A DNA stretch of 26,764 nucleotides, from the NCBI GenBank assembly GCA_025965735.1, contig JAOPWK010000186.1, positions 1 to 26,764 on the forward strand, in the 5' to 3' direction. The DNA comes from Frankiales bacterium (lineage in GTDB: Bacteria; Actinomycetota; Actinomycetes; Mycobacteriales; SCTD01). The notes under the pieces are model-generated. The model was not told the DNA's origin. It ran no database searches and was given only the letters and a program-made list of their open reading frames with translations. Shown in pieces: positions 7,607 to 16,020 of the stretch. Position numbers and translations under genes: made by a program. Position 1 is the stretch's first letter, and each line of letters opens with the position of its first letter.

Positions 7607-9220
7607 ATGGTGAACGACGCTCCGGCGTACTACCGCGACCTGCGTGAGCACATCCAGGCCCTGCGCGACCACGATCTGCTCGTCGAGATCGACCATCCGG
7701 TGAACAAGGACACCGAGCTGCACCCGCTGGTGCGGCTGCAGTTCCGGGGTCTGCCCGAGAGCGAGCGCAAGGCGTTCCTGTTCACCAACGTCGTGGACAG
7801 CTCCGGCCGGCGCTACGGCTTCCCGGTCGCCGTGGGGCTGGTCGCGGCGTCACGCAGGATCTACGCGCTGGGCATGCAGTGCAGTCCGGAGGAGATCTCG
7901 GACCGTTGGAGGTTCGCGCAGAGCAATCCGGTGGCGCCGGTCGTCGTGGAGAACGCGCCCGTGCACGAGGTGGTCCTCGAGGGCGACGCCTTGCGTGCGA
8001 GCGGCGGCCTGGGCGCACTGCCGGTGCCGATCTCCACACCGGGCTTCGACAACGCCCCCTACACCACGGCGTCGCACTGGGTGACGCGTGACCCGGACAG
8101 CGGGCTCTACAACGTGGGGAACTATCGCGGCCAGGTCAAGTCCGAGGACCGTCTCGGCTGCTTCACCGCGGCGGCCCACCAGCACCTGAAGCTGCACTGG
8201 CAGAAGTACCGTGACCGAGGCGAGCCGATGCCCGTGGCAGTGGTGATCGGCGTGCCGCCGAGCATCTCCTACACCGCGGTGAGCAAGATCCCCAAGGATG
8301 TGGAGGAGTACGCGGTCGCCGGTGGCCTGGCCCAGCACCCGGTCGAGCTCGTGCGCTGCCGGACCAACGACCTGCTGGTGCCGGCGAACGCCGAGATCGT
8401 CATCGAGGGCGTCATCCCGACCGACCAGCTCGAGCCGGAAGGCCCGTTCGGCGAGTTCCCGGGCTATGTGGCCAAGGGTGCGCTGGCCTCCTACATGGAC
8501 GTCACGTGCATCACGCACAGGCGCGACGCTGTCTACGTCTCGTTCATCAGCCAGTTCCCGCCCAGCGAGAGCAGCATGCTCCGCAAGGTGGGGCGCGAGA
8601 GCATCCTGCGCAAGCAGCTCACCGTGGACGCCGGTTTCAGCAACGTGACGGACGTCGCGATCCACGAGTCCGCGGCGTCCTGGGGCCTGATCGTGATCCA
8701 GGTGGCCAAGCCGACCCCTGGTCAGGGACCGGCGATGCTCGCAGCCTTCCTGGAGAAGATGGAGCAGTTCGGCAAGATGCTCGTCGTCGTCGACGATGAC
8801 ATCGACCCGCACGACGCGGAGTCGGTGAACTGGGCGATCGCGTTCCGCATGCAGCCCGGTCGCGATACCCAGGTCGTCCCCATCGTCGAGCAGCCCATCG
8901 ACCCTTCGGTGGCCTCGCCCGCAGACGGGGATGCGCGCGCCTTCGGCACCGATGCCCCCAGTCGCTCGCAGCTGCTGTTCATCGACGCGACCCGCAAGTG
9001 GCCCTATCCGCCCACCTCACTGCCGCGGCAGGAGCACATGGAGCAGGCCGTCACCCTGTGGAGCAGCCTTGGTCTGCCGGAGCTGAAGCTCCGCAGGCCG
9101 TGGTTCGGCACCGATCTCGGCTTCTGGCCGGCCGACCACGAGCAGATGGCCGAGCTGGCGGTGCAGGGGCGTCACTTCGAGACCGGCGCCGCCGACGCGC
9201 GCGCTCGCACCACCGTCTGA
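7607..9220 (+). CDS. UbiD-family prenylated-FMN-dependent decarboxylase
   Basis: A 537-residue UbiD-family (de)carboxylase, which removes CO2 reversibly from aromatic or conjugated alpha,beta-unsaturated acids using prenylated FMN and Mn/K. The catalytic Glu-Arg-Glu set is recognisable: R174 in VGNYRGQ, and E278 and E283 in EPEGPFGEFPGY, at almost the numbering of fungal Fdc1 (R173, E277, E282). The prFMN phosphate region around NVTDVAIHESAASWG is also present. The ATG is preceded by CAGGAG (7593-7598). The gene sits between the binding-protein and permease genes of one ABC transporter, so uptake and decarboxylation are probably co-expressed. Its cofactor enzyme UbiX is encoded in arm 2 of the same island. 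The substrate could be the imported acid, a dihydroxy-arenecarboxylate, or the ring-cleavage product; the sequence does not say which. Confidence 0.9.
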   Translation: MVNDAPAYYRDLREHIQALRDHDLLVEIDHPVNKDTELHPLVRLQFRGLPESERKAFLFTNVVDSSGRRYGFPVAVGLVAASRRIYALGMQCSPEEISDRWRFAQSNPVAPVVVENAPVHEVVLEGDALRASGGLGALPVPISTPGFDNAPYTTASHWVTRDPDSGLYNVGNYRGQVKSEDRLGCFTAAAHQHLKLHWQKYRDRGEPMPVAVVIGVPPSISYTAVSKIPKDVEEYAVAGGLAQHPVELVRCRTNDLLVPANAEIVIEGVIPTDQLEPEGPFGEFPGYVAKGALASYMDVTCITHRRDAVYVSFISQFPPSESSMLRKVGRESILRKQLTVDAGFSNVTDVAIHESAASWGLIVIQVAKPTPGQGPAMLAAFLEKMEQFGKMLVVVDDDIDPHDAESVNWAIAFRMQPGRDTQVVPIVEQPIDPSVASPADGDARAFGTDAPSRSQLLFIDATRKWPYPPTSLPRQEHMEQAVTLWSSLGLPELKLRRPWFGTDLGFWPADHEQMAELAVQGRHFETGAADARARTTV

Positions 9221-9311
9221 GGATCGGCATGAGTGTCCCCGCCGGTCCACGCCACCGTCCACCCCTGAGCCGCGCGCGTCAGCGAACGATCAGCAGCCGA
9301 AGGGCAAGAGC

Positions 9312-10154
9312 ATGACAGTGAAGTCCGACGAGTCGGCAACTCCGAAGCGGCGCAGCAGGAACCCGCGGGACGCGGCTCTGGCCTGGGTTCGGCGGGGCGA
9401 GTGGGAGCCCGTGCTCGGAGTCATCAGCGTCACGGCGCTGCTCGTGCTGTGGCAGGTGGCTGCCTGGACAGGGCTGACGAACGAGCTCTACAGCAGCTCG
9501 CCGATCGGGATCTTCGAGGCCGGCAAGGAGTACGTCACGTCCCCGGACTTCGTCACGGATCTGTCGGTCAGCGGACAGGAGTTCGTGGTCGGGGTCGGGA
9601 TCGCTGTGCTCGTGGGCATCCCGCTCGGTCTGGCCATGGGCTGGTACCGGTGGGTCAACGCGATGCTGGACCCGATCGTGACCTTCGCCTACGCGTCCCC
9701 GCGCGTGGCCATCATGCCGCTGCTGACCATCTGGTTCGGCATCGACAAGACCTCCAAGGTGGCCCTGGTCTTCCTGATGGCCATCTTCCCGATCGTCATC
9801 AACACCTCGATGGGGGTGCGGCAGATCGACGTCGCGCTGCTGCGCGTCGCCAAGTCCTTCAACGCCTCGGACTGGAAGATCTGCCGGACCGTCATCCTGC
9901 CCGGGGCGGTGCCGTCCATCATCTCCGGCCTGCGCCTGGCCATCGGTGTCGGGCTGATCGGGATCGTCGTCGGGGAGTTCGTCGCGGCCACTGCCGGGAT
10001 CGGACACATGATGCAGGAGGCCTCCGGGCGGTTCCAGACCGATCTGGTCTTCGTCGGGCTCTTCCTGCTGGCTGGAACCGGCGTCCTGCTCACGTCACTG
10101 CTGCGGCGGCTGGAGAAGAAGTTCGAGGTCTGGCGACCGAGCCTCAACAGCTGA
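9312..10154 (+). CDS. ABC transporter permease (SsuC/TauC-like)
   Basis: A 280-residue inner-membrane permease of the BPD_transp_1 family with about six predicted membrane segments, starting with LGVISVTALLVLWQVAAW near residue 38. The cytoplasmic EAA loop that docks to the ATPase is ALLRVAKSFNASDWKICRTVILPGAVPSII-like (EAA-type pattern with the conserved Gly in LPGAVP). The ATG 9312 is preceded by GAAGGG (9299-9304). The 91 bases after the UbiD gene hold a 28-codon frame from ATG 9229 that overlaps this start; it has a GAGG upstream but no recognisable product. A homodimer of this permease, the downstream ATPase and the lipoprotein at 6475 would form a complete importer. Substrate is inferred from context as an aromatic acid or a related organic anion. 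Confidence 0.88.
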   Translation: MTVKSDESATPKRRSRNPRDAALAWVRRGEWEPVLGVISVTALLVLWQVAAWTGLTNELYSSSPIGIFEAGKEYVTSPDFVTDLSVSGQEFVVGVGIAVLVGIPLGLAMGWYRWVNAMLDPIVTFAYASPRVAIMPLLTIWFGIDKTSKVALVFLMAIFPIVINTSMGVRQIDVALLRVAKSFNASDWKICRTVILPGAVPSIISGLRLAIGVGLIGIVVGEFVAATAGIGHMMQEASGRFQTDLVFVGLFLLAGTGVLLTSLLRRLEKKFEVWRPSLNS

Positions 10155-10201
10155 CCGCATCGCCCCGTCACCGCTCGGCCACCCACCAGAGGAGCTTCAC
10201 C

Positions 10202-10984
10202 TTGACCACGATCGACACCCGGCCCCCGAAGCTGGTCGCCGATGGCCTGAGCATCGAGTACCAGGTCAAGCGCTCCGGTGAGCGCTTCCAGGCCGTGAAG
10301 GACATCACCTTCGAGGTGAGTCCGGAGTCCTTCACCTGCATCGTCGGGGCCAGCGGCTGCGGGAAGTCCACCTTCCTCAGTGCCGTTGCGGGGCTGCTTC
10401 CTTATACCGGCGGGAGCCTGAGCCTCGACGGGCGGCTGATCACCGGACCCGGGAACGACCGTGCGGTGGTCTTCCAGACACCAGCTCTGCTGCCCTGGCG
10501 CAACGTGCTCGGCAACGTCGTCTACGGCCTGGAGCTGCGAGGGACGCCCGAGGCGCAGGCGCGCGTGAAGGCGCAGGAGATGATCAAGCTCGTCGGCCTG
10601 GCCGGCAACGAGAACCGCTTCCCTCACGAGCTGTCCGGCGGAATGCAACAGCGGGTCAACCTGGCTCGCGCCCTGGCTGCCGATCCGGAGCTGCTGCTGC
10701 TGGACGAGCCGTTCGCCGCGCTGGACGCCATCACCCGCGAGGTGATGCAGGGCGAGCTGCTCGACATCTGGCAGAAGACCCGCAAGACCGCGCTGTTCGT
10801 CACGCACCAGATCGACGAGGCGGTCTTCCTGGCAGACCGCATCGTCGTGCTGTCGCGAGGGCCGGGCAGCGTGGTCACGGCAGTCGTGGACGTCGACTTC
10901 CCCCGCCCGCGCACCGACGCCGTGCGGCGCAGCCCCGAGTTCCTCGCCAAGGTGGACGAGGTGTGGGCGCTGATCAAGGGGTGA
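10202..10984 (+). CDS. ABC transporter ATP-binding protein (SsuB/TauB-like)
   Basis: A 260-residue ABC ATPase that powers the importer. Walker A GASGCGKST is near residue 54, the Q-loop in VVFQTPALLPWRNV, the signature LSGGMQQRV near 145, Walker B LLLLDEPFAALD near 165 and the switch His in FVTHQIDEA. The PALLPWR-x-V segment is typical of the taurine/sulfonate/nitrate subfamily. The start is a TTG at 10202, chosen because AGAGGAG (10188-10194) lies 7 bases upstream and the next codons give TTIDTRPPKLVADGLSIEY, which aligns with family N-termini; an open frame from 9401 is an artefact of antisense-free GC-rich sequence. Its stop overlaps the GTG of the ferredoxin reductase gene by 4 bases (GTGA), which couples transport to the oxygenase electron chain. 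Confidence 0.9.
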   Translation: MTTIDTRPPKLVADGLSIEYQVKRSGERFQAVKDITFEVSPESFTCIVGASGCGKSTFLSAVAGLLPYTGGSLSLDGRLITGPGNDRAVVFQTPALLPWRNVLGNVVYGLELRGTPEAQARVKAQEMIKLVGLAGNENRFPHELSGGMQQRVNLARALAADPELLLLDEPFAALDAITREVMQGELLDIWQKTRKTALFVTHQIDEAVFLADRIVVLSRGPGSVVTAVVDVDFPRPRTDAVRRSPEFLAKVDEVWALIKG

Positions 10985-12222
10985 GCGCCTCATCCGCTGG
11001 CCCTCCGGGGACCGCGGGCGTGGTGGTGGTCGGTGCCTCCGTCGCCGGCGTGCACCTCGCCCAGCAGCTGCGCGCGCAGGGCTGCCGCGAGCCGATCACT
11101 CTGGTCACCGACGAGACGGATCTTCCCTACGACCGGCCGCCACTGTCCAAGCAGTTCCTGCTGGGCCGCTGGTCGCCGGAGAACTTCCGGCTGGTCGACA
11201 CGGCCGCGCTGGCGGCGCTGGACGTCCTGCTGCTCCCGGGCGACGCAGCAGTCGGCGTCGACGTGGCTCACCGGCTGGTGGAGACGGCGTCGGGGCGTCA
11301 GCTGCCCTACAGAGTGCTCGTGCTCGCCACCGGCGTAGCTGCGCGCCGGCTGCCCGGCGTCCCCTCTGAGCTCGTGCACGTACTCCGCTCCCTCGACGAC
11401 GCGCGCTCGCTGCGCCGCGCCCTGGAGGACGGCCGCTCGCTGGCCGTCGTGGGAGGTGGGCTGGTGGGGACGGAGGTGGCTGCGGCGGCGCGCGAGCTGG
11501 AGCTGGAGGTCACCCTGCTCGCCGAGCAGGAGCCGCTGTCGCACGTGTTCGGCCAGGAGCTCGGCCAGGTGTGCCGGCGCTTGCACGAGGCCCATGGGGT
11601 CGACGTGCGCGTGGGCAGTCGGGTGGAGCGGGTGGTCGAGGCCGAACGCGGCCGGCGCCGCCTGGTGCTGCAGTCGGGCGCTGACGTGAGCGCGGACGTG
11701 GTGCTGGTCGCCGTCGGCGCCCAGCCCGGCACCGGCTGGCTGGAGGGCTCGGGAATCCCCTGCAACGACGGCGTTCCCTGCGGACAGGACGGTCGGGTCG
11801 AGGGGCTCGAGGGCGTCTACGCGATCGGGGATGTCGCGGCCTGGCCTGACGCGCAGAGGCCAGGCAGTCATCGGCGCGTCGAGCACTGGACGTCCGCGCG
11901 CGAGCAAGCGCGCCTGGTCGCCACCGCGCTGGTAGGGGGTTCCCCGGGTCCACTGCCGGCGCACTACCTCTGGTCCGACCAGTTCGGGCTCAAGCTGCAG
12001 CTGCTCGGGCACGTTCCAGGCGGGGGATCGCAGGAGCTGGTGCACGGCAGCCTGGAGGACGGCCGCTTCGTCCTGCTCCACTTCGACCGCGACGACCAGC
12101 TGGCCGCCGCGGTGGCGTTCGGCAGGCCGCGTCAGCTGGCCCGGTACCGCCCGCTCCTGGCGGCCCGCGCGCCCCGGACGCAGGTGCTGCAGACCGCTGC
12201 CCAGCTCGAAGCCGCCGGCTGA
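10981..12222 (+). CDS. NAD(P)H-dependent FAD ferredoxin reductase of the Rieske oxygenase system
   Basis: A 413-residue pyridine nucleotide-disulfide-type flavoprotein that passes electrons from NAD(P)H to a ferredoxin. The FAD Rossmann motif is VVVVGASVAGVHLAQQLR near residue 15, the PYDRPPLSK motif typical of ferredoxin/rubredoxin reductases is near 53, the NAD(P)-binding VVGGGLVGTEVA is near 158 and the second FAD motif VYAIGDVAAWPD is near 280. A reductase C-terminal domain follows, with SDQFGLKLQLLG. The GTG at 10981 overlaps the ATPase stop. It most likely reduces the [3Fe-4S] ferredoxin encoded at 16021. Its separation from the oxygenase subunits by the ring-cleavage and hydrolase genes is unusual but consistent with one operon. 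Related reductases also serve P450s, but no P450 is present here. Confidence 0.88.
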   Translation: MSASSAGPPGTAGVVVVGASVAGVHLAQQLRAQGCREPITLVTDETDLPYDRPPLSKQFLLGRWSPENFRLVDTAALAALDVLLLPGDAAVGVDVAHRLVETASGRQLPYRVLVLATGVAARRLPGVPSELVHVLRSLDDARSLRRALEDGRSLAVVGGGLVGTEVAAAARELELEVTLLAEQEPLSHVFGQELGQVCRRLHEAHGVDVRVGSRVERVVEAERGRRRLVLQSGADVSADVVLVAVGAQPGTGWLEGSGIPCNDGVPCGQDGRVEGLEGVYAIGDVAAWPDAQRPGSHRRVEHWTSAREQARLVATALVGGSPGPLPAHYLWSDQFGLKLQLLGHVPGGGSQELVHGSLEDGRFVLLHFDRDDQLAAAVAFGRPRQLARYRPLLAARAPRTQVLQTAAQLEAAG

Positions 12223-12253
12223 ACTGCGCCCCTTCGGTGGACCAGAGGCCTGT

Positions 12254-12270
12254 GTTCCGATGAGCGGTCC
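12254..12270 (+). promoter_or_regulatory. Candidate IclR-type operator, site 2
   Basis: GTTCCG-ATGAG-CGGTCC, same invariant left half and same 5-base spacer as the other three sites. It lies in the 151-base gap between the ferredoxin reductase and the extradiol dioxygenase and ends 103 bases before the latter's ATG, suggesting an internal promoter. The right half matches the palindrome at 4 of 6 positions. Confidence 0.4.
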
Positions 12271-12373
12271 GAGCCCTGATCGCCCCGCCGGGCGCGTGGC
12301 AGGGTCTGGTCTGGTCAGGTCCGAGCGCCCGTCGCGACGGTGCCGGCGCCGCCTTCTACGGAGAGAGACTGAG

Positions 12374-13279
12374 ATGACTGTTGTGGCCCTGGGCTACATC
12401 GGCCTGTCGACGGCGCGCATCGACGCGTGGAGGGACTTCGCCGGCTCGGTGCTGGGGATGCCCGCTGATCGTGGGCCGGAGGAGACCGTCCGCCTGCGCA
12501 TGGACCACCGGCAGTACCGCATCGTCCTGCACCCGGACGCCGAGGATGGGCTGCGGTACCTCGGCTGGGAGCTGGCGCGGCAGGAGACCTTCGAGGCCAC
12601 CGTCGAGCGGCTCCGCGCAGCCGGACACGAGGTGGCGCTGGCCGGCAGCGAGCAGTGCGCCGAGAGGGGCGTGCGTGCCCTGGCGACACTCAAGGATCCG
12701 GCCGGCTACGACCTGCAGCTGTTCTACGGGCCGATGCAGGCCGAGCTGCCGTTCATGCCCACGCGGCCGATCAGCGGCTTCGTGGCCGGCTCGCTGGGCG
12801 CCGGCCACGCCGTGCTGCGGGTGCCCGACATGGAGCAGGCCCTGGCGTTCTACCGGGACCTGCTCGGCTTCCGGGTCAGCGACCAGTGGTCCGGCATGCT
12901 GACCTTCCTGCGCTGCAACCCGCGGCACCACAGCCTCGCCCTCGTCGAGGCGCCCGGCCCGCGCCTGCTCTACCACACGATGGTGGAGGTCCAGAGCCTG
13001 GACGACGTCGGCAAGACGCTCACCCGGTGCGAGCAGACGGGCACCGAGGTCACGATGTCTCTCGGCCGGCACACCAACGACCACATGGTCTCGTTCTACC
13101 TCCGCAGCCCGTCCGGCTTCGAGATCGAGTACGGGTGCGAAGGGCGCAGCGTCGACGAGTCGACGTGGAGCGTCGAGCAGTTCACGGCACGAAGCACTTG
13201 GGGCCACCGCCCTCTGGTGCCCAGAGAGCTGGTCGCCCCCGGGGACGCGCCAGAGACCGAGGCGGAGGCCATGGCATGA
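12374..13279 (+). CDS. Extradiol (meta-cleavage) dioxygenase, BphC/type I VOC family
   Basis: A 301-residue two-domain vicinal-oxygen-chelate dioxygenase that opens a catechol ring next to the two hydroxyls, using Fe(II) and O2. The metal triad fits the family: H145 in GAGHAVLRVPD, H201 in RLLYHTMVEV and E252 in the terminal signature NDHMVSFYLRSPSGFEIEYG. The N-terminal half (about 1-135) is the non-catalytic VOC repeat. Length is normal for 2,3-dihydroxybiphenyl-type enzymes. The ATG 12374 has GGAGAG about 10 bases upstream; the open frame upstream to 12260 encodes no conserved sequence. The stop overlaps the hydrolase start (ATGA at 13276-13279), so ring cleavage and hydrolysis are translationally coupled. 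The exact catecholic substrate is unknown; sequence resemblance to bicyclic-type enzymes does not exclude a dihydroxy-alkylbenzoate. Confidence 0.92.
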   Translation: MTVVALGYIGLSTARIDAWRDFAGSVLGMPADRGPEETVRLRMDHRQYRIVLHPDAEDGLRYLGWELARQETFEATVERLRAAGHEVALAGSEQCAERGVRALATLKDPAGYDLQLFYGPMQAELPFMPTRPISGFVAGSLGAGHAVLRVPDMEQALAFYRDLLGFRVSDQWSGMLTFLRCNPRHHSLALVEAPGPRLLYHTMVEVQSLDDVGKTLTRCEQTGTEVTMSLGRHTNDHMVSFYLRSPSGFEIEYGCEGRSVDESTWSVEQFTARSTWGHRPLVPRELVAPGDAPETEAEAMA

Positions 13280-14169
13280 CGACGACCGAGTCGACCTCGA
13301 CCGAGCTGCTTGCGAGCAGTGTCTGGACCTCGCTGTTCGGGGTGCCGTTCGCGCAGCGCTACTACGACGCCGCAGGCGTGCGGACCCGGGTGCTGGAGGC
13401 GGGTACGCCCGGCAACCCGGTGCTCGTGTTCCTGCACGGGGTCAACGGCCACGCCGAGGCGTACGTGCGCAACCTCGAGGCCCACGCGCAGGACTTCCAC
13501 GTCTTCTCGATCGACATGATCGGTCACGGCCTCACCGACCGGCCGGTCGACGTCGTCTACGAGACCGACACATACGTCGAGCATCTGGCCGCGTTCCTGG
13601 ACGCTGTCGGAGCGGAGTCCGCGCACCTGTCGGGGGAGTCGCTGGGCGGCTGGGTCTCGGCGAAGTTCGCGCTCAAGTACCCGCACCGGGTGCGCCGGCT
13701 GGTGCTCAACACGCCGGGCGGGATGCAGGCGGACCCAGCCGTGATGGCCAAGCTGCGCGAACTGACCCTGGACGCGGTCACGTCGCCGACACGCGAGAAG
13801 GTCCGGGCCCGCATCAACTGGCTGTTCCATCGCGCCTCCGATGTCCCGGATGACCTGGTGGAGACGCGCTTTCGCATCTACAGCCAGCCCGGCTACCGTG
13901 AGGTGACGGAGCGCACCCTGTGCCTGCAGGACATGGAGGTGCGGCTGCGCAACCTGCTGACCGAGGCCGAGCTCCAGCAGATCGCGGTCCCGACCCTGCT
14001 GGTGTTCACGGCTCACGACCCGATGCAGGGCGTGGAGGTCGGCGAGCGGTGCGCGCGGCTGATCCCGAACTCCCAGCTGGTCGTGCTCGAGGACAGCGCC
14101 CACTGGCCGCAGTTCGAGGAGCCGGAGCTGTTCAACGACGTCCACCTGGCCTTCCTGCGCGGGCGCTGA
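13276..14169 (+). CDS. Alpha/beta-fold meta-cleavage-product hydrolase
   Basis: A 297-residue serine hydrolase expected to split the C-C bond of the ring-fission product, giving 2-hydroxypenta-2,4-dienoate plus a carboxylic acid. The oxyanion loop is FLHGVNGHAEAY near residue 54. The nucleophile elbow GESLGG holds S122, the acid is D248 in FTAHDPMQG and the base is H276 in EDSAHWPQFE. These positions match BphD/HsaD-type enzymes of 280-290 residues. The ATG overlaps the stop of the extradiol dioxygenase gene. The 2-hydroxypentadienoate it should release is the substrate of the hydratase that opens arm 2 (17518). A generic esterase is the alternative, but the gene pairing makes the C-C hydrolase reading much more likely. 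Confidence 0.88.
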   Translation: MTTTESTSTELLASSVWTSLFGVPFAQRYYDAAGVRTRVLEAGTPGNPVLVFLHGVNGHAEAYVRNLEAHAQDFHVFSIDMIGHGLTDRPVDVVYETDTYVEHLAAFLDAVGAESAHLSGESLGGWVSAKFALKYPHRVRRLVLNTPGGMQADPAVMAKLRELTLDAVTSPTREKVRARINWLFHRASDVPDDLVETRFRIYSQPGYREVTERTLCLQDMEVRLRNLLTEAELQQIAVPTLLVFTAHDPMQGVEVGERCARLIPNSQLVVLEDSAHWPQFEEPELFNDVHLAFLRGR

Positions 14170-14214
14170 GGCGTCACCGCCCGTCCCGTGCCGTTCCTTT
14201 CCCGAGGAGTCTCC

Positions 14215-15489
14215 TTGTCTGGCAGCGCCCCCCCGCCCCCCGCCCCCTCGCCGGGTGACCTGGTCCATGCCGACCGGGTGCACCGGCGGGCCTACACCGA
14301 TGCCGCGCTGTTCGACCTGGAGATGGAGCGCATCTTCGAGCGCGGATGGGTGTTCGTCGGCGCCGAGAGCGAGGTGCCGGCGCCGGGTGACTACAAGACC
14401 GCCACGATCGGCCGGGTGCCGGTGATCCTCTCGCGGGACAAGGATCAGGGCATCGTCGTCCTGGTGAACCGCTGCATGCACCGCGGGGCAACCGTGTGCC
14501 GCGAGGACTACGGGAACACCAGCGCCTTCAAGTGCCTGTACCACGGCTGGACCTACAAGACGTCCGGCGACCTGATCGGCGTGCCCTTCGGGGGCGGCTA
14601 CGGCAAGGGCTGGGACAAGAGCGCGTTCTCGCTGCGTCGAGCCCCGCACGTCGGGAGCTATGCCGGGCTGGTCTTCGCCTCCCTGACCGCGGTGGACGTC
14701 GACCTCGAGACGCACCTGGGCGGGGCCCGCAAGTACCTCGACCTCATGCGGGACAACAGCGCGACCGGCAGCCTCGACGTGGCCCGAGTCCCTGAGCGCT
14801 ACGTGGTCGAGGCGAACTGGAAGCTGCAGCTGGAGAACGTCGTCGACGGCTACCACCCGCCGTTCACACACGAGACGGCCTTCGAGGCGATCGCCCGCGA
14901 GAAGGGCCACAACCCCGCGACGACGTCGACGCAGGGCTCGGGTGCCCGCTGCGCCACGCTGGGGTACGGGCACGGGTTGCTCGACTACTCCGACACCGAC
15001 CGCGGCTACTCCGGCAAGAGCTCCGACAGCGCGCTGGCGCACCATGCGAGCCTTGTCGAGCGGTTGGGCCAGGAGCGCGCCGATGAGGTGAGCAATGCCG
15101 ACCTGCAGCTGCTGGTCTTCCCCAACCTGTTCGTCCAGACCGGCCGCCAGCACCTGCGGGTCATCCGGCCGGTGTCGGTGGACCGGACCGAGGTCTACGC
15201 CCACCCGTATGCCGTCCCGGGCGGTCCCGAGGACGTGAACAAGGCGCAGCTCAAGGCGATCGCCTGGTGGGCCTCGGCGGGTGGATTCGGGCAGCCGGAG
15301 GACCTGGAGGCCCTGGCGGCATGCCAGCGGGGCCTGGCCGCCCCCATGGCGGAGTGGAACTACCTGGGTCGCGGCCTGCACCGGGAGGTGGCGCTGTCGG
15401 AGCTGGAGACCTCCGGCGACGTGACCGACGAGGTCGCGCAGCGCGGGATGTACCGGCGCTGGATCGAGCTGATGGTGGAGCAGTCGTGA
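14215..15489 (+). CDS. Rieske aromatic ring-hydroxylating dioxygenase, alpha subunit
   Basis: The 424-residue catalytic subunit that inserts both atoms of O2 into an aromatic ring. The Rieske [2Fe-2S] site is C87-x-H89-x17-C107-x2-H110 (NRCMHRG and KCLYHGW). The mononuclear iron site is D211-x2-H214-x4-H219 in VVDGYHPPFTH. The loop GDLIGVPFGGGYG and overall length fit the benzoate/toluate/p-cumate-like group rather than the naphthalene group; this is a judgement by eye. The start is a TTG at 14215 with a perfect GAGGAG (14204-14209) 5 bases upstream; the GTG at 14188 has no such site. The N-terminus is Pro-rich. The stop overlaps the beta-subunit GTG. Electrons should come from the ferredoxin at 16021 and the reductase at 10981. 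Confidence 0.93.
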   Translation: MSGSAPPPPAPSPGDLVHADRVHRRAYTDAALFDLEMERIFERGWVFVGAESEVPAPGDYKTATIGRVPVILSRDKDQGIVVLVNRCMHRGATVCREDYGNTSAFKCLYHGWTYKTSGDLIGVPFGGGYGKGWDKSAFSLRRAPHVGSYAGLVFASLTAVDVDLETHLGGARKYLDLMRDNSATGSLDVARVPERYVVEANWKLQLENVVDGYHPPFTHETAFEAIAREKGHNPATTSTQGSGARCATLGYGHGLLDYSDTDRGYSGKSSDSALAHHASLVERLGQERADEVSNADLQLLVFPNLFVQTGRQHLRVIRPVSVDRTEVYAHPYAVPGGPEDVNKAQLKAIAWWASAGGFGQPEDLEALAACQRGLAAPMAEWNYLGRGLHREVALSELETSGDVTDEVAQRGMYRRWIELMVEQS

Positions 15490-15974
15490 CCACGGACATC
15501 GACCTGGAGCAGGCGAGGATCTTCCTCGACACAGAGGCGGCACTGCTCGACGACCAGGACTTCGAGGGCTGGCTCGAGCTGTTCGCGCCTCGGTGCCGCT
15601 ACTGGCTGCCGATCAGCGAGGGCCTGGACCCGGAGGAGGAGCTCGCGATCGTCAACGACGACCGGGCGACCCTCGACGCCCGGGTGCTGCGGATGCGCAA
15701 CCCGGCGACGTACTCGCAGAGCCCGCTGTCCCGGACCAGCCGCCTGATCGGCAACGTCCTGTTCGACCGCGCTGCGCCGCAGGTGCCGGGAACCGTCGCA
15801 GTGCGGGCCCGCTTCACCCTGGCCGAGTGCCGCAACCGCGAGACGCGGATGTACGCCGGCCGGCTGGACCACCGCCTGACGCGCGACGAGCTGGGCGCGA
15901 TCCGCATCGTCGAGAAGCGCGTGAGCCTGGTGAACCGGGACTCCGCGCTGCACTGCATCACCTTCCTGTGGTGA
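15486..15974 (+). CDS. Aromatic ring-hydroxylating dioxygenase, beta subunit
   Basis: The 162-residue small subunit of the dioxygenase, with the SnoaL/NTF2-like fold, structural in an alpha3beta3 hexamer. Family landmarks are ARIFLDTEAALLDDQDFEGW, FAPRCRYWLPIS, the conserved RVLRMRNPATYSQSPLSRTSRLIGNV and RMYAGRLDHRLTRD near the C-terminus, ending in HCITFLW. The GTG start overlaps the alpha-subunit stop (GTGA, 15486-15489), which ensures equal synthesis. Its presence shows the oxygenase is a two-subunit type, as in benzoate, biphenyl and p-cumate systems, not an alpha-only phthalate or vanillate type. The ferredoxin gene follows after 46 bases. Confidence 0.92.
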   Translation: MTTDIDLEQARIFLDTEAALLDDQDFEGWLELFAPRCRYWLPISEGLDPEEELAIVNDDRATLDARVLRMRNPATYSQSPLSRTSRLIGNVLFDRAAPQVPGTVAVRARFTLAECRNRETRMYAGRLDHRLTRDELGAIRIVEKRVSLVNRDSALHCITFLW

Positions 15975-16020
15975 GCCCCAGCGGCGAGCTGCCGCACCCT
16001 TCGAGAACTGGTGGTGCCCT

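Noticed and set aside
9229..9315. 28-codon frame between the UbiD and permease genes, overlapping the permease start by ATGA and with GAGG upstream
   Set aside because: The product is Arg/Pro-rich with no recognisable feature. A translated leader is possible, but one frame in GC-rich DNA is not enough to call a gene.
13096..15543. Long minus-strand open frame of about 815 codons opposite the hydrolase and Rieske genes
   Set aside because: It is a GC-skew shadow: Arg/His/Gln-rich, no domains, and it lies opposite genes with full catalytic motifs.
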